DNA of 64,000 nucleotides from Gorsachius magnificus. Its lineage: Eukaryota; Chordata; Aves; Pelecaniformes; Ardeidae. The stretch spans positions 121,659,337 to 121,723,336 of the forward strand of contig CM067083.1 of the NCBI GenBank assembly GCA_034008185.1, given 5' to 3'. The notes below the pieces were generated by a model, which saw nothing but the letters and a program-made list of their open reading frames with translations, ran no database searches and was not told where the DNA came from. The translations under genes were made by a program, and so were the position numbers. Below are positions 21,680 to 33,322 of this stretch, piece after piece. How positions within the stretch are numbered: the stretch's first letter is position 1; the number at the start of each line of letters is the position of its first letter.

Positions 21680-24600
21680 ATTTTACGTCCACATAAGGAT
21701 TGCTCCTACCCCACCTTTACTGTTAATTTATGAACCTTTCTATGCAGTGTCACTCTGCTCAGCCCATCAGAGTCTAAGCACTGAGCAGGGCTCAGAAACT
21801 TTCAGGTGTTGGTGTCCTGGCATTACTGAAAAACAGGAATAACAATAAAATCGGGTGTTTGTTCTCTGGATATTCCTTTTCCCGTGATGAGCACCAGACC
21901 CAGTCAAAGGCAGATGGGTGCCCAGGAGAGCAGACAGCTTCAGGCCATAAAATGCCCTGGCAAGGCAGATCCTCTGCTGGGAAACAACTCCTCACTGAAT
22001 TTTGGCCACTGCCCCTATTCGCCTTCCCTCAGGATGAGTTTGCACCTGAGGACTTTTCCCTGGGTCTCTGTCCCAGATCTGTATTTTCTTCTGTCTCTCT
22101 CCCTTCTGCAACAGAAAAGATCCAGCTTTGGCCTGATCGCAGTTCCTCCTCCTTCCTGCCTAAAATCCTGAGAAGGCTTGAATGCTGATGGCATTCATGG
22201 CAGGGATCAATATCTGTATCTTCTTGCCATTTGGGGACAGTCCACTCTCTCCCTGCATCCCCCAAAGCACAATTCCAGAGACCTATGAAATATTAATATA
22301 AAGCTTGGGATGCACGCATAAATCCAAAATGAAATAGTCAATAAAAATACTAACTGAGCAATCAGGATGACCTTTCTGGCTCCAGCAACATGAAATGAAT
22401 CTGCAATGAGAAGAGGCCTGGTACCAGTTGAACAATTTGCTTCATTTCTTTACATTTCTTCCACATTTATAGACCCTTCCCTGTAAGTACTGCTGTCCGT
22501 GTGTGTGTGAGCCAAAGAAAGAAGGCAGGAAAGGACAGACAATGACAATCACATATTTATCTGCTGTCCCTTCTGCTCACCCTTCATTGTGTGACACCTC
22601 TTTATTAGAGAGGGACGGATCCACATCTAAGGAAGGTAATATTGGAGGAAAAACTAACCAGTGTACATACAAAAAAAGATCAAAAAGAGGGGCTCAAATC
22701 ATTGATCTCTAGAGACCAGCTTAATCTGTTATGGAGTATCAAGACATAGCTAAGGCAGGATGATGAGAATTTGTGGGTTTGGGTATAGACTGGATTTGCT
22801 TGAAACCACTGAGGTGCTTTGAAGCTCTTAAAGTTGTTATTGTTTAACAAAGTGACTTTGTATCCCTCGTAGCATGGATGGAATAGGAAGATGGGGTTTT
22901 CTACTTTTTGTAGCAGATTGTCATTTGGGTTGGTTTCCTGCTATCCCCCAATTTTACCTGCCTGGCCCGAAGGAAAGAAGGAAGGGAATCTAACTTTGGT
23001 AGTCCCAAGGCAACTCAAAGAGAGAGAGATGTTCTCATTGCACTGAGAAGGGTCAGAAACCAGAAGCCAATGCGCAATCCCTGAGTCCCGTTGATGTCAA
23101 AACCCAAATACCCTTGATGATCTCTGCTGGTTCCCAGTTCTGTGTGTCAGAACATGATTTCAGCTGTGCTGCAACCTATCAAACATTCTCCAACTGACCG
23201 GAGAATCTCTCTTCTTTACTTCTTTTTTTCTTTTTTTTCCCCCTCCTTTTGTCTCCCCTCTCCCCATAGATACATTCCCTCCAAGTGGAATTCAGGCTTT
23301 AAACACCTTAGAAGGTCTCTTGCTAAAACCTGCATCCAAAGAAAGCACTTGTGTTGATCAGCAGGGGTAACCAGGGCAGGGGATGCCAACAACCACCACA
23401 ATTTCAGTGAAAAATCACCTCCACTATTGGCCAACTCATACCTTCTTGCAACTTGTGTGCTTTTAATAGAGCAGCACCCGTGTTTGATGCATTCCCAAAG
23501 CTGTGGGTCTGATAACTGCCTGTTTTTCTGAAAACCGTGATCAAGCATTTGCTCGAATAGGACAAAATAAACTTTTAGATGCAGGGTCAAGAGTTAAGGC
23601 TTTTGGTTTAAGCAACAGTCTACCAAGAACCCCCAAAGCAGACAGCAATGCAAGCTCCTGAAATGATGGAGAATGAAGCCAGTCCCTGTACAAGTCTGCA
23701 AGCTACTTAGAGGTGGTGGTAATATCTGCTATCTTGTCGTCAGCCCTTTTGCCCGTTATCAGCAGCAGAGCTGCAGCTGTCTGCTGAATAACACATTTGT
23801 TTATACAGTAGATTGAGAATATTTGTGTGCGCAGCAAACTCCTTGGGGGTATAAACAATGTGTTTCTGAAGAGGCCCAGCGTCATTAGAATAATCAAGAC
23901 TTGTCGTATGATAAACAGAGTCACAAACAGAAGGTACTACATAGACTCTTGAGTGCGGTATTGCATTCGGTGTCAAGTCCTGAGGATGATCTGTTCAAAC
24001 AGCTTTTCCCGTGGCTCAGACACAGGTTGCTACGTGCTTTTACAGAGGAACCAAGGGGGAGACAAGGTCATGGTGCATTTTTGATGAGGCCTTGTCAGCA
24101 GCATGCTGGCATGTAGTAGAAATCTCCTTTTCATTTCAAAAGACCCAAATCCTTTTACCTGTGCAAACCACTTGGAATCTGTCACAGTGGAAGAATGTCC
24201 ATTTTGTTTACCATGGAGACCAGACCAAGGCCAAATTCCCATTGTGGCATGTTTATATTGTCCTTACAATCTGTATCATGGATACTGTCCCCTCTCAGCT
24301 ACCTCATATGAGTTAGTTGTGCCTACACCAGTGAAGGCCATGATCACCTAAGGTGGGCCAGCCATGCACAACGCAGAATGTTTTGCCTGGGTATTTGCAG
24401 CATCCCAGATGCTGTTTCTGTGGTCCTGTGATGGTTATTAATTTTGTGAGTGTCCTTTTGAGTACAAAGGGTGCAAAAGAGCAAGAGGGATGTGTTGCAG
24501 CTCTGTGTGATGGTGCACTTTCATACCATAGCTTAGCACCATAAAAAGCATTGAGGGATACTGAGCTTGTCCTGAGGGCACATGGAAGCGTTTGAGAGTG

Positions 24601-26687
24601 ACAATCCTCAAGGTACGGTGTTGGGACAAGTCTCCTGGGTAGGAGTCAAAAACCAACAGCTTCTGGAGTTGACCCTGGAAAGCATCGTCTTGTCAGCTGT
24701 GGGTTTACTGTGGCTTGCATAAGAAAGGGAACAAGCTGTGAATAAGCTGAAGACAATCAGGTCATGAGACAATGTAACAGTGTAAGCAAACTCTTAAAGA
24801 TTTCCCTTGGAAACCCAAGTCTTATAGACTTCCCTGGGAGGTGGAGTATGGAGTATATGACAAAATTAGCATATCTTCAGAAATGGCTAAATGGGACTTA
24901 GCCCAGGTTTCCCTGACTCATGAAAAATAGAACGTACATAGAAATCCCAATGCAAAAATGATCTTCGTCCAATAAAGTGCATGGAATCTTAAATTGGCTC
25001 ATGAACAAAAAGAGGGAGACAATGGGAAAAAGGAGAGTTACAGTGATGAGAAGATAGTAAATTTACAGTAGAAGAGCAGAGACATTACTGGAACTGTGCT
25101 TTGGTGACAGCCACAAAGAGGAGTAGTGCTCCAATTCCAGTCTTATTCTTTCAATGTCAAGGAGCAAATATTGTCTCCTATTTCACCAACTGTATCAAGA
25201 GGCATTAACTGTTCCTATACTGTCATGACATAATCGCTATGAGAGCAACAAACTGCAAAGGTTCATTATAGCAGTGTCATTTTATTATTTTTCAAATAGT
25301 AAGACCCCAGCTGTGTGGCATAAACCAAACGGCTGCGTTTTATACATACATTTCTTCGGTGCTGATAACTTGGGGAGCTGTTAAGATAAGTGCAGCCCTA
25401 ATGAGTTGGTCAAGAAGGAAGAAAGGAAGAAAAACAGACAAAAAATTAGTAAAAACATGCCTAGGGCTTTTGACTTCTTGACTTCAGTCTCCGTTTCACA
25501 GCACTGTGATGAGTGACAGAATTCCTCTGAAGCCTGTTCATTTTGTTTTATTCCTTCTGTCCTGTTTTTCCTCTTCACTGAACTCAGGTTCTCCCTCTGA
25601 AGGTTAAAGATCTCTCCTTAAGTGTATTGCATCTGTTCACTTGTAGAAACACCATGTTCTCAAAATTCACATGCAGCTAATTAATTTTTTTCTGTCTCCT
25701 GCTCCTAGTTTCTCACTTTCTTCCTTTACCCCCCTCCCATGCTTCCCATTGCCCATCCAGAAAACAAAAGGCAGCTATCAAAGGCTGTAGAAATTCTGGC
25801 AGGAGAGAGGGCAGATGAATGTGTTATCTGGTCTGCTATCTTCAGTAAGAGATACTTCCATACAAAATAAAATATAAACTACATCTAATTCAGAGTTCCT
25901 TCTCCAACACTCTCCAAGAGCTGATGTCTGGATAAAAGACACACTGAATAGAGAGTAATTGTTGAATTATACCTCCAAGCCTCTAATATTTGCAAATCCC
26001 ACCTATCTATATTGCCCAAATGACATTTGGATTTTCCTCCACATTTCTAACCCTCGACATACTTCAGGCCTTTCTCCTTGTTCAGTGTCATGTATTTTTA
26101 CTCCTTAGATCTGTACCATCTAATCCTCGTGATTTGAAATCCTCCCACAGGTTTCCTTCTCTGGGACTATAAGCAGCTGTCCTAGTCCTGTTGTAGTGCC
26201 AGGTCCTTTCTCAAAAGGCACACACATCGCATCGCCTCTGTGGAGCTGATGCCTTTACCCTTGGGGAGGCAAGGTAGAGGGGTTGCAGAAGAGACATCTA
26301 CAATTTGTAGATGTTGTCTCTATTTTTTATATTAAGTTTCTGTGCGAATCTGGTCAAACTATTTCTGTAACAACTCTGTTCACCATGCAAGCTTATGAAA
26401 TGGTAAGGACTGGCATGTACCATGGCCAGCAAACATTGGTTCACATTTCAGGAAAGCGCGGATGCCTTTTCTACAGTGGCTGAAATAATTTGAGTATATC
26501 GTCTCTCCCAATCTCTTTATCATGTGTGTCTGCAAAAGCAGAAGCATGCAGACAAAAAATAATCTTGCAAATTTGAGATGTTATCCCACTGATCTGCTGT
26601 TTCGCCTGCTTGCACTAGGGCATGTGTAGGCTTTGAACCTGCACCAACTGAATGTGGAATGAAATGAACCAACTCTTGTCATAGGGT
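21680..26687. other. Gene-free stretch
   Basis: No gene is recognised. Many short frames overlap on both strands at 21.8-24.7 kb (up to 124 codons), without domains and in conflicting frames. A pyrimidine-rich low-complexity run lies at 23218-23267. The rest appears single-copy. Confidence 0.5.
23218..23267. repeat. Pyrimidine-rich low-complexity tract
   Basis: T-runs pass into C-runs (CTTCTTTTTTTCTTTTTTTTCC and on to CTCCCC) with almost no purines over 50 bp. It is simple sequence and produces a spurious lysine- and glutamate-rich tail in the minus-strand frame. Confidence 0.85.
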
Positions 26688-26887
26688 CACAGAATCATAG
26701 AATCATGGAATCATAGAATCACAGAATCATAGAATCATGGAATCATAGAATCATAGAATGGTTTGGTTTGGAAGGGACCTTTAGAGGCCATCCAGACCAA
26801 CCCCCCTGCAGTGAGCAGGGGCATCTTTAACCAGATCAGGTTGCTCAGAGCCTTGTCCAACCTGGCCTTGAATGTTTCCAGGGAAAC
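26688..26887 (-). mobile_element. CR1 LINE 3' fragment with an expanded octamer array
   Basis: On the plus strand it starts with nine consecutive octamers of the form CAYRGAAT (26688-26759). It then reads GGTTTGGTTTGGAAGGGACC, a CATCCAGACCAACC block, ACCAGATCAGGTTGCTCAGA and CCTGGCCTTGAATGTTTCCAG. This is the antisense view of a CR1 3' UTR. The body is only about 130 bp, and the octamer array is much longer than the two to four units usual for CR1 copies here. It belongs to the same group as the copy at 19.2 kb. Confidence 0.93.
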
Positions 26888-26888
26888 A

Positions 26889-26964
26889 TTCCACCACTTC
26901 AGCTGTCCACCACTTCACTTGAACACTTCACAATGTTCACCACTGTCCACCACTTCAGCTGAAG
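26889..26964. repeat. Local duplication next to CR1 (CCACCACTTCA-containing)
   Basis: CCACCACTTCA occurs three times: 26891-26901, 26907-26917 and about 26948-26958. The second and third copies share the longer context TGTCCACCACTTCA followed by GAA. The intervening text (CACTTCACAATGTTCACCACTG) is made of related pieces. This looks like replication-slippage duplication of the CR1 stretch just inside the element ('ccaccac...'). Confidence 0.6.
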
Positions 26965-29900
26965 ATGGAAGCCAGCACAGCTCTTTAGGAAGGCGTGGCT
27001 AGAGTTAAACTAAACTAAATGGGTCCAGGGTACATTCTGTGTAACCTCAATCACACTGGTAAATTGTTAACACAGTCCCTGCCATGATTTTGACTTCTAC
27101 TAATTTATACAATCAAAATTGTTTTCTGTCCTTCAAATCTTCAGGCACGTGAAACCAGAAGTAACCACCTAATCCGATTTCCTGAAATACGTAGCCTGGG
27201 GCATTGTACCCAGTACTTCCCAAAGGGAATGTATCTGGTTGTAAGATGTTTTATTTGAATGTTCGCTCTGCCTGAATAACAGAGTTGTCCAAAATAATAG
27301 ATAAAATAAGAGTCACTGTGAAGGCACGAGGGGTTTAGGAGTTTTTTCCTATCCTGTATATCAACTAGCTTTGTTCTGGACAAAATACATCATCCTGTGC
27401 CTTAGATTCCATGTCTCTTAGAAGCATACAGTAATAAACTTGTTTAAAAGTACTCATATCCTCCCCAGTTTTCTGTTACGTATGTACAACATGCAAGAAA
27501 ACTCTTATAAGAAGTAAACAATAAAACAGAGAAAGAGTTTCCGAGCGGAGAATGGGGAAAAAAAGGGGGAAAGTTTGGATCCCACTTGTTCACATGGGTG
27601 AGTGGTAAAACAGCTGCACAGTCATTTCAATTAGACAGCTGCTGCCTCAGCTCCTGTGCATAAAAGCTGTATAGCCAAATACATTTGTGCTGACCTAAAT
27701 TCCCCTTATGCTGTCACCAGCTCCCTGTATTATCGACACAAGGTGGTTCTTGTGCTTTCCCCAGCTTCTGTCTTTCCATCCTTCCATTACTGGTGGTATG
27801 TCATTTGCTGCACAGATGTTTCTCCCAAGCCATTGCGAGGTTATTTTTCAAGTGACTTCTTCCAGCAGATGTTCCTCAGTTCCCAGGTGTACATGTTGTC
27901 CTCTCCACTGAGCCGAAACTCAGCGATGCACTTGACATATTGCAGTGCCGCTGTCCCTTTGAGCTGGAGGGGCTGCAACATTGCACATCGCTGACATCTC
28001 TCTGCTCCTGCTGGGCTGCTTGGTGACAGCCTCCCGCAGCAACAGGCCTCCCGTCTCCTCTCCTTGCCTTTTCTTCAGGTTACAAGCTCACTACCTGCAC
28101 AAAGCAGCTCTCTGTGGTGCCTGAAATGAACTTCTATAATTGCTGTGGAGTGTGTGCCCAAAAGAAGAATTAACTTCACCTATTACTCAGGCAGCCAAGT
28201 CCTATTTCCCTGTAGAGCCAGAGAGGAAAGCCGGATGTAATAGCTAAAGGACATCTATAAAGTAGTAGTTTGAATACAAGACCTTCTTCTTCCCTTTACC
28301 TGGGGAGTCAAGGTCATGTAACCAGGTACAGTAGGAAAGCCGAATAAACCACAGAGCTCTTTCCCTCAGAGCCCATAATCTGAGTCCACCTTAGGTCCCG
28401 TGAGAGATGACTAAATACAGGTATTTGGCCCTGTCTTCCTCTGCAATCTCTGTCTTCCTGTACAGTTCAGATGCTTTCCCAGCTTTCATCTTTTGGCATT
28501 AATTTAACTTTTTTTTTAAACATCGCAGGGGTGCAGACTGGCTCGCAATGACAGCCCTGTTTGGTTCAGCTAATATCTGGGCTAGCTTTAGCCCCAGGCT
28601 ATGGAACAACTCCTTGAAAGCCTTCTGTGAGACAAAATGATTAGTAGAATCTTTAATTATTATTGTTTTTAAATGGATACTATGTAATGAACTCAAAGAG
28701 ACAGCAACCTGTATTTAACAAGAGAAAGAAGAAAACCTGTGAAGAAATTTCCTCTCCCTGCATTTCTCATTTTCTTCCCCTCATTTCTCTCATCTGAACT
28801 CTTTTCCCATAGTCTGTCATTCAGGTGGCCATGGGCAGAAAAAAGATGGAGCCAAATCCTCAAAATGACTCTCTGTAGATAGGCAGTTTGGGGCCATAAT
28901 AGGAACGGGACTATAGCTAATGGGTGCTGCCTATTTAGCACTTGGCTGAAGTAGGTGACGATAGGAACATGGTTTTGCTGCTAACTTTATCTGTGTCAGG
29001 AGAGACAAACTGGCTCCTGCAGATGCGTAAGGGCAGAGAGCCTGCATACTTGGAGTATTTCACCAAAAAGCAAAGGTTGCATCTCCTGTCCCCACCATCC
29101 TGCTGGCAGCAGCAGGCACAGCAAGCTGTTTCTTCATGGCTTTTCTTCCAGTTCTATCTCAGATTGGCCCCTTCACTTTATTTCTTCCCTTCATGTTGAA
29201 GGCATAAGTCTGTCCTCATCCCTGGATCAACAAAATCCAATATTTTAGCTCCTCACTGCTGAGCCACAGCAGAGGATAAAGGAACTTGTATGTTTACTGC
29301 CAGGCAAGCTTGCAGAAGAGGGACCAAGACAAATCTCCTGCCAGACATTTTGGTTACATCTCTGCCAGTAAGCTAAGCAGTGTCAGGATCAGCTCTCTGT
29401 CCCTGAGGCCAACTGGCAGAGTCTGGCCGGTTCCTTAGTATTAAACAACCTTACCACCAAAATAAAACAGCCAATTCCAAGTTGCCTACTGGGGACAGTG
29501 CCTGGTGAATCCTGGCTCCTGAGCTGTGCCTGAGAATTGTCTGGGACAGTGCTAGCTAGCCTGGGTCAAAAACATGCCAGGGACCATCTGACTAGTCACC
29601 GAGACTGTCAAAGTCTGCTGTTTGCTTCTGTGCAATGGTACTGGTTTGTTTACTGGCACAGACAAAGCCCATGTAGATGTGCATATACACAGATATATAT
29701 AAACATGTATGTATGCATCAGTGGTTAAGCATATGAAATTTCCTAAGCAACTACCTCCATAGCCTCATCCCCTTCCCATCAGCTTGGTGAAGTCATGCTG
29801 ATCAAACATGGGTGAGCAGTTGCTTTTATAGGCATGTTTTGCATATTCTTGACTACTTGTTGTGATTTTTTTCCTTGTAATTCACAATATTTGTGCCTAC

Positions 29901-30160
29901 TGTTTTATACAGATCCATTTTACACCGTTACGAATCATTATGAAGGCTAGAAGACTGAATAGGTTTGGGAGGCTAAGTCAGCAAGAACTAGGATAACCTG
30001 AATGCCAGCACTCCACCACGAACTACTACTTGATCTTTCTCTGAAAATGCAAGTGAGGAAAGGTAATTAATGCCTGCTTACACAGGTGCAAACAGATGCA
30101 AGCTTGCATTTTAAACTGGTTAGCTGCCTACAGTCTGATCTGCTGGTGGACACCAACATG
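26965..30160. other. Gene-free stretch
   Basis: No gene is recognised. The longest frame is 112 codons (27656-27994, plus), without domain. A compact E-box/homeodomain cluster is present at 27605-27660. No confident repeats. Confidence 0.5.
27605..27660. promoter_or_regulatory. Paired CAGCTG E-boxes flanking a TCAATTAGA site
   Basis: CAGCTG occurs at 27611-27616 and 27636-27641. A homeodomain-type TCAATTAGA lies between them (about 27626-27634). CAGCTG is the preferred core of several tissue-specific bHLH factors. The arrangement is suggestive of an enhancer module but rests on motif matching alone. Confidence 0.25.
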
Positions 30161-30685
30161 ATCATAGAATCATAGAATCATAGAATCACCTCGGTTGGAA
30201 AAGCCCTTTAAGATCATCGAGTCCAACCGTTAACCTAACCCTGCCATCCCACCACTAAACCATGTCCCTAAGCACCTCATCTATCCTTCTTTTAAAGACC
30301 TCCAGGGATGAGGACTCCACCACCTCCCTGGGCAGCCCATTCTGGAGCCTGACAACCCTCTTGGTGAAGAAGTTTTTCCTAATGTCTAGCCTAAACCTGC
30401 CCTGGCACAGCTTCAAGCCATTCCCCCTCGTCCTATCGTCTGTTACCAGGGAGAAGAGGCCGACCCCCACCTCACTACAGCCTCCTGTCAGGCAGTTGTA
30501 GAGGGCGATGAGGGCTCCCCTCAGCCTCCTCTGCTCCAGACTAAACACCCCCAGTTCCCTCAGCCGCTCCTCGTATGACTTGTGTTCCAGACCCCTCACC
30601 AGCTTGGTTGCTTTCCTCTGGACCTGTTCCAGCAATGCAACATCTTTCTTGTAGTGAGGGGCCCAAAACTGAACACAGTGATCTG
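30161..30685 (-). mobile_element. CR1 LINE fragment with open ORF2 C-terminus
   Basis: The minus-strand 3' end is at 30161, with ATTCTATGATTCTATGAT repeats. A 3' UTR of about 95 bp (30161-30254) precedes, in element sense, an uninterrupted end of ORF2 (30255 to about 30682). The protein shows the CR1 signatures [60 protein letters not shown] and a natural end RDMV before the stop. About 141 residues remain of a reverse-transcriptase protein of several hundred, so the catalytic core is missing. The intact frame makes this one of the youngest insertions in the window. Confidence 0.95.
30255..30682 (-). pseudogene. CR1 ORF2 (endonuclease/reverse transcriptase) C-terminal remnant
   Basis: This is the coding part of the 30.2-kb CR1 copy. 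It is open for about 141 codons to the natural stop. The wider open frame runs on into 30836, but the first 52 or so residues are host sequence with no CR1 similarity, so no real start exists there. The remnant covers only the region after the polymerase domain, and the YADD-type active site is absent. It is not expected to make a functional product. Confidence 0.85.
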
Positions 30686-30887
30686 AGATTGCATTTCCAT
30701 GTCTGGCTATATCTGTACTAAAAAAACCCCAAACTGAGCTGAGTACAGGCATGAGTCTGTGCCCCTTATTGTCTGTGTTGGTACTTAGCACAGCTGTCAT
30801 TGTTTCGAACCAAGTCAACCACCACACTCGTGGCATGAAAGAGGGATTTATGCCAGTAAACTATTATTTTTTGGTGTGTCAAGAAAG

Positions 30888-31464
30888 TTCAGTGTCCTGG
30901 TTTCGGCTGGGACAGAGTTAATTTTCTTCCTAGTAGCTGGTAGAGTACTATGTTTTGGATTTAGGATGAGAAGAATGTTGATAGCTCATGGATGTTTTAG
31001 TTGTTGCTGGGTAGTGCTTAGACCAATCAAGGACTTCTCAGTTCTGCCAGGGGCACAAGGAGCTGGGAGGGGACACAGCCAGGACAGCTGACCCCAACTG
31101 GCCCCAGGGCTATTCCAGACCATATGATGTCATGCCCAGTATAGAAACTGGGGGAAGAAGAAGGAAGAGGGGGAAAGTTCAGAGTGATGGTGTCTGTCTT
31201 CCCACTGTTACATGTGATGGAGCCCTGCTTTCCTGGAGATGGCTGAGCACCCGCCTGCCGATGGGAAGCAGGGAATGAATTCCTTGCTTTGCTTTGCTTG
31301 TGTGCGCATGCCTTTTGCTCTCCCTATTAAACTGTCGTTATCTCAACCCACAAGCTTTCTCACTTTTACTCTTCCGATTCTCTCCCCCATCCCACTGTGG
31401 GGGGAGTGAGCAAGTGGCTGGGGAAGGGCTTAGTTGCCAGCTGGGGTTAAACCATGACATTCAG
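30888..31464 (+). mobile_element. Solo LTR of an endogenous retrovirus, with 5-bp TSD TTCAG
   Basis: The LTR spans 30893-31459 (567 bp), begins TGTCCTGGTTTCGGCTGGG and ends GGGTTAAACCATGACA; TGTC/GACA are complementary ends. The host pentamer TTCAG flanks it on both sides (30888-30892 and 31460-31464). Inside are a TATA-like TATAGAAA (31140-31147) and an ATTAAA polyadenylation-type hexamer (31326-31331), in the order expected of U3-R-U5. No internal viral genes follow. It is the same family as the LTR at 21.1 kb but a separate insertion, and better preserved. Confidence 0.93.
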
Positions 31465-32694
31465 TTGCACAGGTGCAAGCAGTTTCACACCATTTGGCTT
31501 CAGAATAACTAAGGAATGGTTCTACCCATTCATTAGTATAGACTTGTCCTTAAACACAGGATTGTGTGATTCTGTTCCAATCTCCCAGTTCCATGTTCCC
31601 ATCCACCTGGAGTCAGCTAAACCAACTGTGGGGTTAGGTGGTCTGGCTGAAAACTAGTCCAGGGCAAGAAATGTATTAACTTTTATCAACCAGTGGCACT
31701 TGTTCACTGCCTTTATTCAGAGCAAGAGGAGGGAGTAGGTCTGCACACACAGGACTAGCCGAGAGAAGAGCAGAGCATCACTCTGGACTTGGATTAGTTT
31801 AATCTTTCCTGGAACTGGCGCTTGGCTGGAAAACCTGAACAGCCCCAAAGATGCCCTGAGAAGTTGCATGCACTGCACCAACCAGTGGTTTTATGTATGA
31901 TGAAACTTCCTTTGGACCCTCTCTATCAGGCCAAATAAATTCACATCTATTTGTATAGCCAGATAAGCACAGTCCTAGGTCCTACCTAGACTGTGTTGCC
32001 CTTAAACAGGCTTCATTATCACAAGGGTTACATTGCTTCAAGGGTTCAAGGTCTGGCTGTATATCTGTCTTCCAACTCTGTTGTACATACAAACAGAGAT
32101 ATAAAATATAGTAATTTTAGTAATGTATTCAAGTTCTGCTATCACATGCAAATACACCCAAACAGGCACCAATTTTAACATATTTTTGAAGTTGTATTTA
32201 TAAAAGTAAATACACATCACAAGTATTTAAAAAAAAACAGGACTTAAATCTTTCTTTAGGCAAACTGCCTCTCACTGAACGGACACTAAGAGAATGCTGG
32301 GAAAATGGGCATAATTTGAAATGGAAGGTTTGAGTCCCCTGGTTTGTCATATTTGAATAGAAATAACATTAAAATACAGCCAAATGAAAAGCTCCAGGTA
32401 TTCTAAGAAACCATTGGGCTCACAGGAAAAGAAGAAGCAGAGGGGAAAGGAATATAACAGATAACTATTAGAAGCAACAAATAATATTATTTTACTATTA
32501 CTATTACTTACAAATCCTACTGCTAATTAATAGCAAACATATACAAGTACAGCATTAAATCAGTGCAGTCAAAATATCAGCGCAGTAAAACCAGCCCTAT
32601 TTTTAACCCATTACACAAATACATCTTTGGTGTTTCCACTTGTCCCCTTCCCCAGCCCTTTTGGAAGTAAATAAATAAATAAATAGTTTTATAT
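31465..32694. other. Gene-free stretch
   Basis: No gene is recognised; only short chance frames. The end holds a (TAAA)n simple repeat at 32668-32686. Confidence 0.55.
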
Positions 32695-33045
32695 ATTCAT
32701 AGATTTTTAAGGCCAGAAGGGACCATTACAATCATCTTGGTTGAGCCTCTCCTGAAGACAGGCTTCATAATTTTATTCTCATGCCTGGCCCATAACTTTC
32801 CTGGGTTATACCATACCTATTCAAGCTGCATGTAGTTCTGATTTAAGCACTTCAAGCAATGGAGAGTCCACTCATACTCCTGGGTGAGTTGATCTGATAG
32901 TTAATTACTGTCACTGCTAAGCATTTGTTGTTGTTTCCAGTCTCAAATAATCTAGATCCAACTCCAGGACATGGGATTTTGGGCAGCCTTTTTCTGCCAA
33001 ATCACAGAGCCCTCAGCCCTCTATAAATAAGTAATGTCCATCTGT
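32695..33045 (-). mobile_element. Ancient CR1 LINE fragment (GGCCAGAAGGGACCATTA type)
   Basis: On the plus strand it opens with ATTCATAGATTTTTAAGG, then GGCCAGAAGGGACCATTACA and an AATCATCTTGG block. It continues through GATTTAAGCACTTCAAGCAA, a GGAGAGTCCACTCAT block and GTTAATTACTGTCACTGCTAA to CCCTCTATAAATAAGTAATG. The order matches the antisense 3' end of an old amniote CR1 lineage that is abundant in turtles and crocodilians. Divergence is high, so the insertion predates modern birds by inference. Confidence 0.75.
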
Positions 33046-33247
33046 AAAAGCTTTGGCTTTCTTTTCTAGTTCCTAAAATCACATTAATTTTGTCACCGTA
33101 TTCAGTCAGCCTCTTGATTTTACAATGTCCAGCAGTCTTTAAGCAGTAAAGGAGTCAATGCTCCAAAATACCTAGAAATCCACTACAGCTCACCTGCACC
33201 TTATCCCCGAAAGCACGTGGCCTTCAGTTTGCTCTCTGCCTACCAGG

Positions 33248-33322
33248 TTTGTTAAGCACTTTGAGAGCTTTGGATGAAAGCCATCTTATAAATACACATT
33301 ATTGCACTGTCATTATTATTGT
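33248..33322 (+). repeat. Ancient SINE/LINE 3'-tail fossil (AAGCACTTTGAGA...ATTATT)
   Basis: TTAAGCACTTTGAGAGCTTT, GGATGAAAGCCATCTTATAAA and an ATTATTATTG end follow the pattern of the conserved tail shared by several ancient vertebrate LINE and SINE families, which ends in ATT repeats. The family cannot be named from this piece. The upstream body is not recognisable. Confidence 0.4.

Noticed and set aside
22482..22490. Strong pyrimidine tract with TATAG then GTAAGT about 10 bp later as a microexon
   Set aside because: Ten bases is too short to support without transcript data, and TAG acceptors are weaker; likely chance.
26688..26759. Regular repeat array as a CRISPR or satellite
   Set aside because: The 8-bp units have no spacers and are the known CR1 terminal octamer.
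30255..30836. 193-codon minus-strand ORF as a host gene
   Set aside because: Its last ~141 residues are the CR1 ORF2 C-terminus and the first ~52 are unrelated flanking sequence.
21095..31464. The two same-strand LTRs 9.2 kb apart as the ends of one provirus
   Set aside because: Each LTR has its own identical 5-bp duplication on both sides (AATGT; TTCAG), the interior holds two CR1 copies and no gag/pol/env frames, and the LTRs differ clearly. They are separate solo LTRs.
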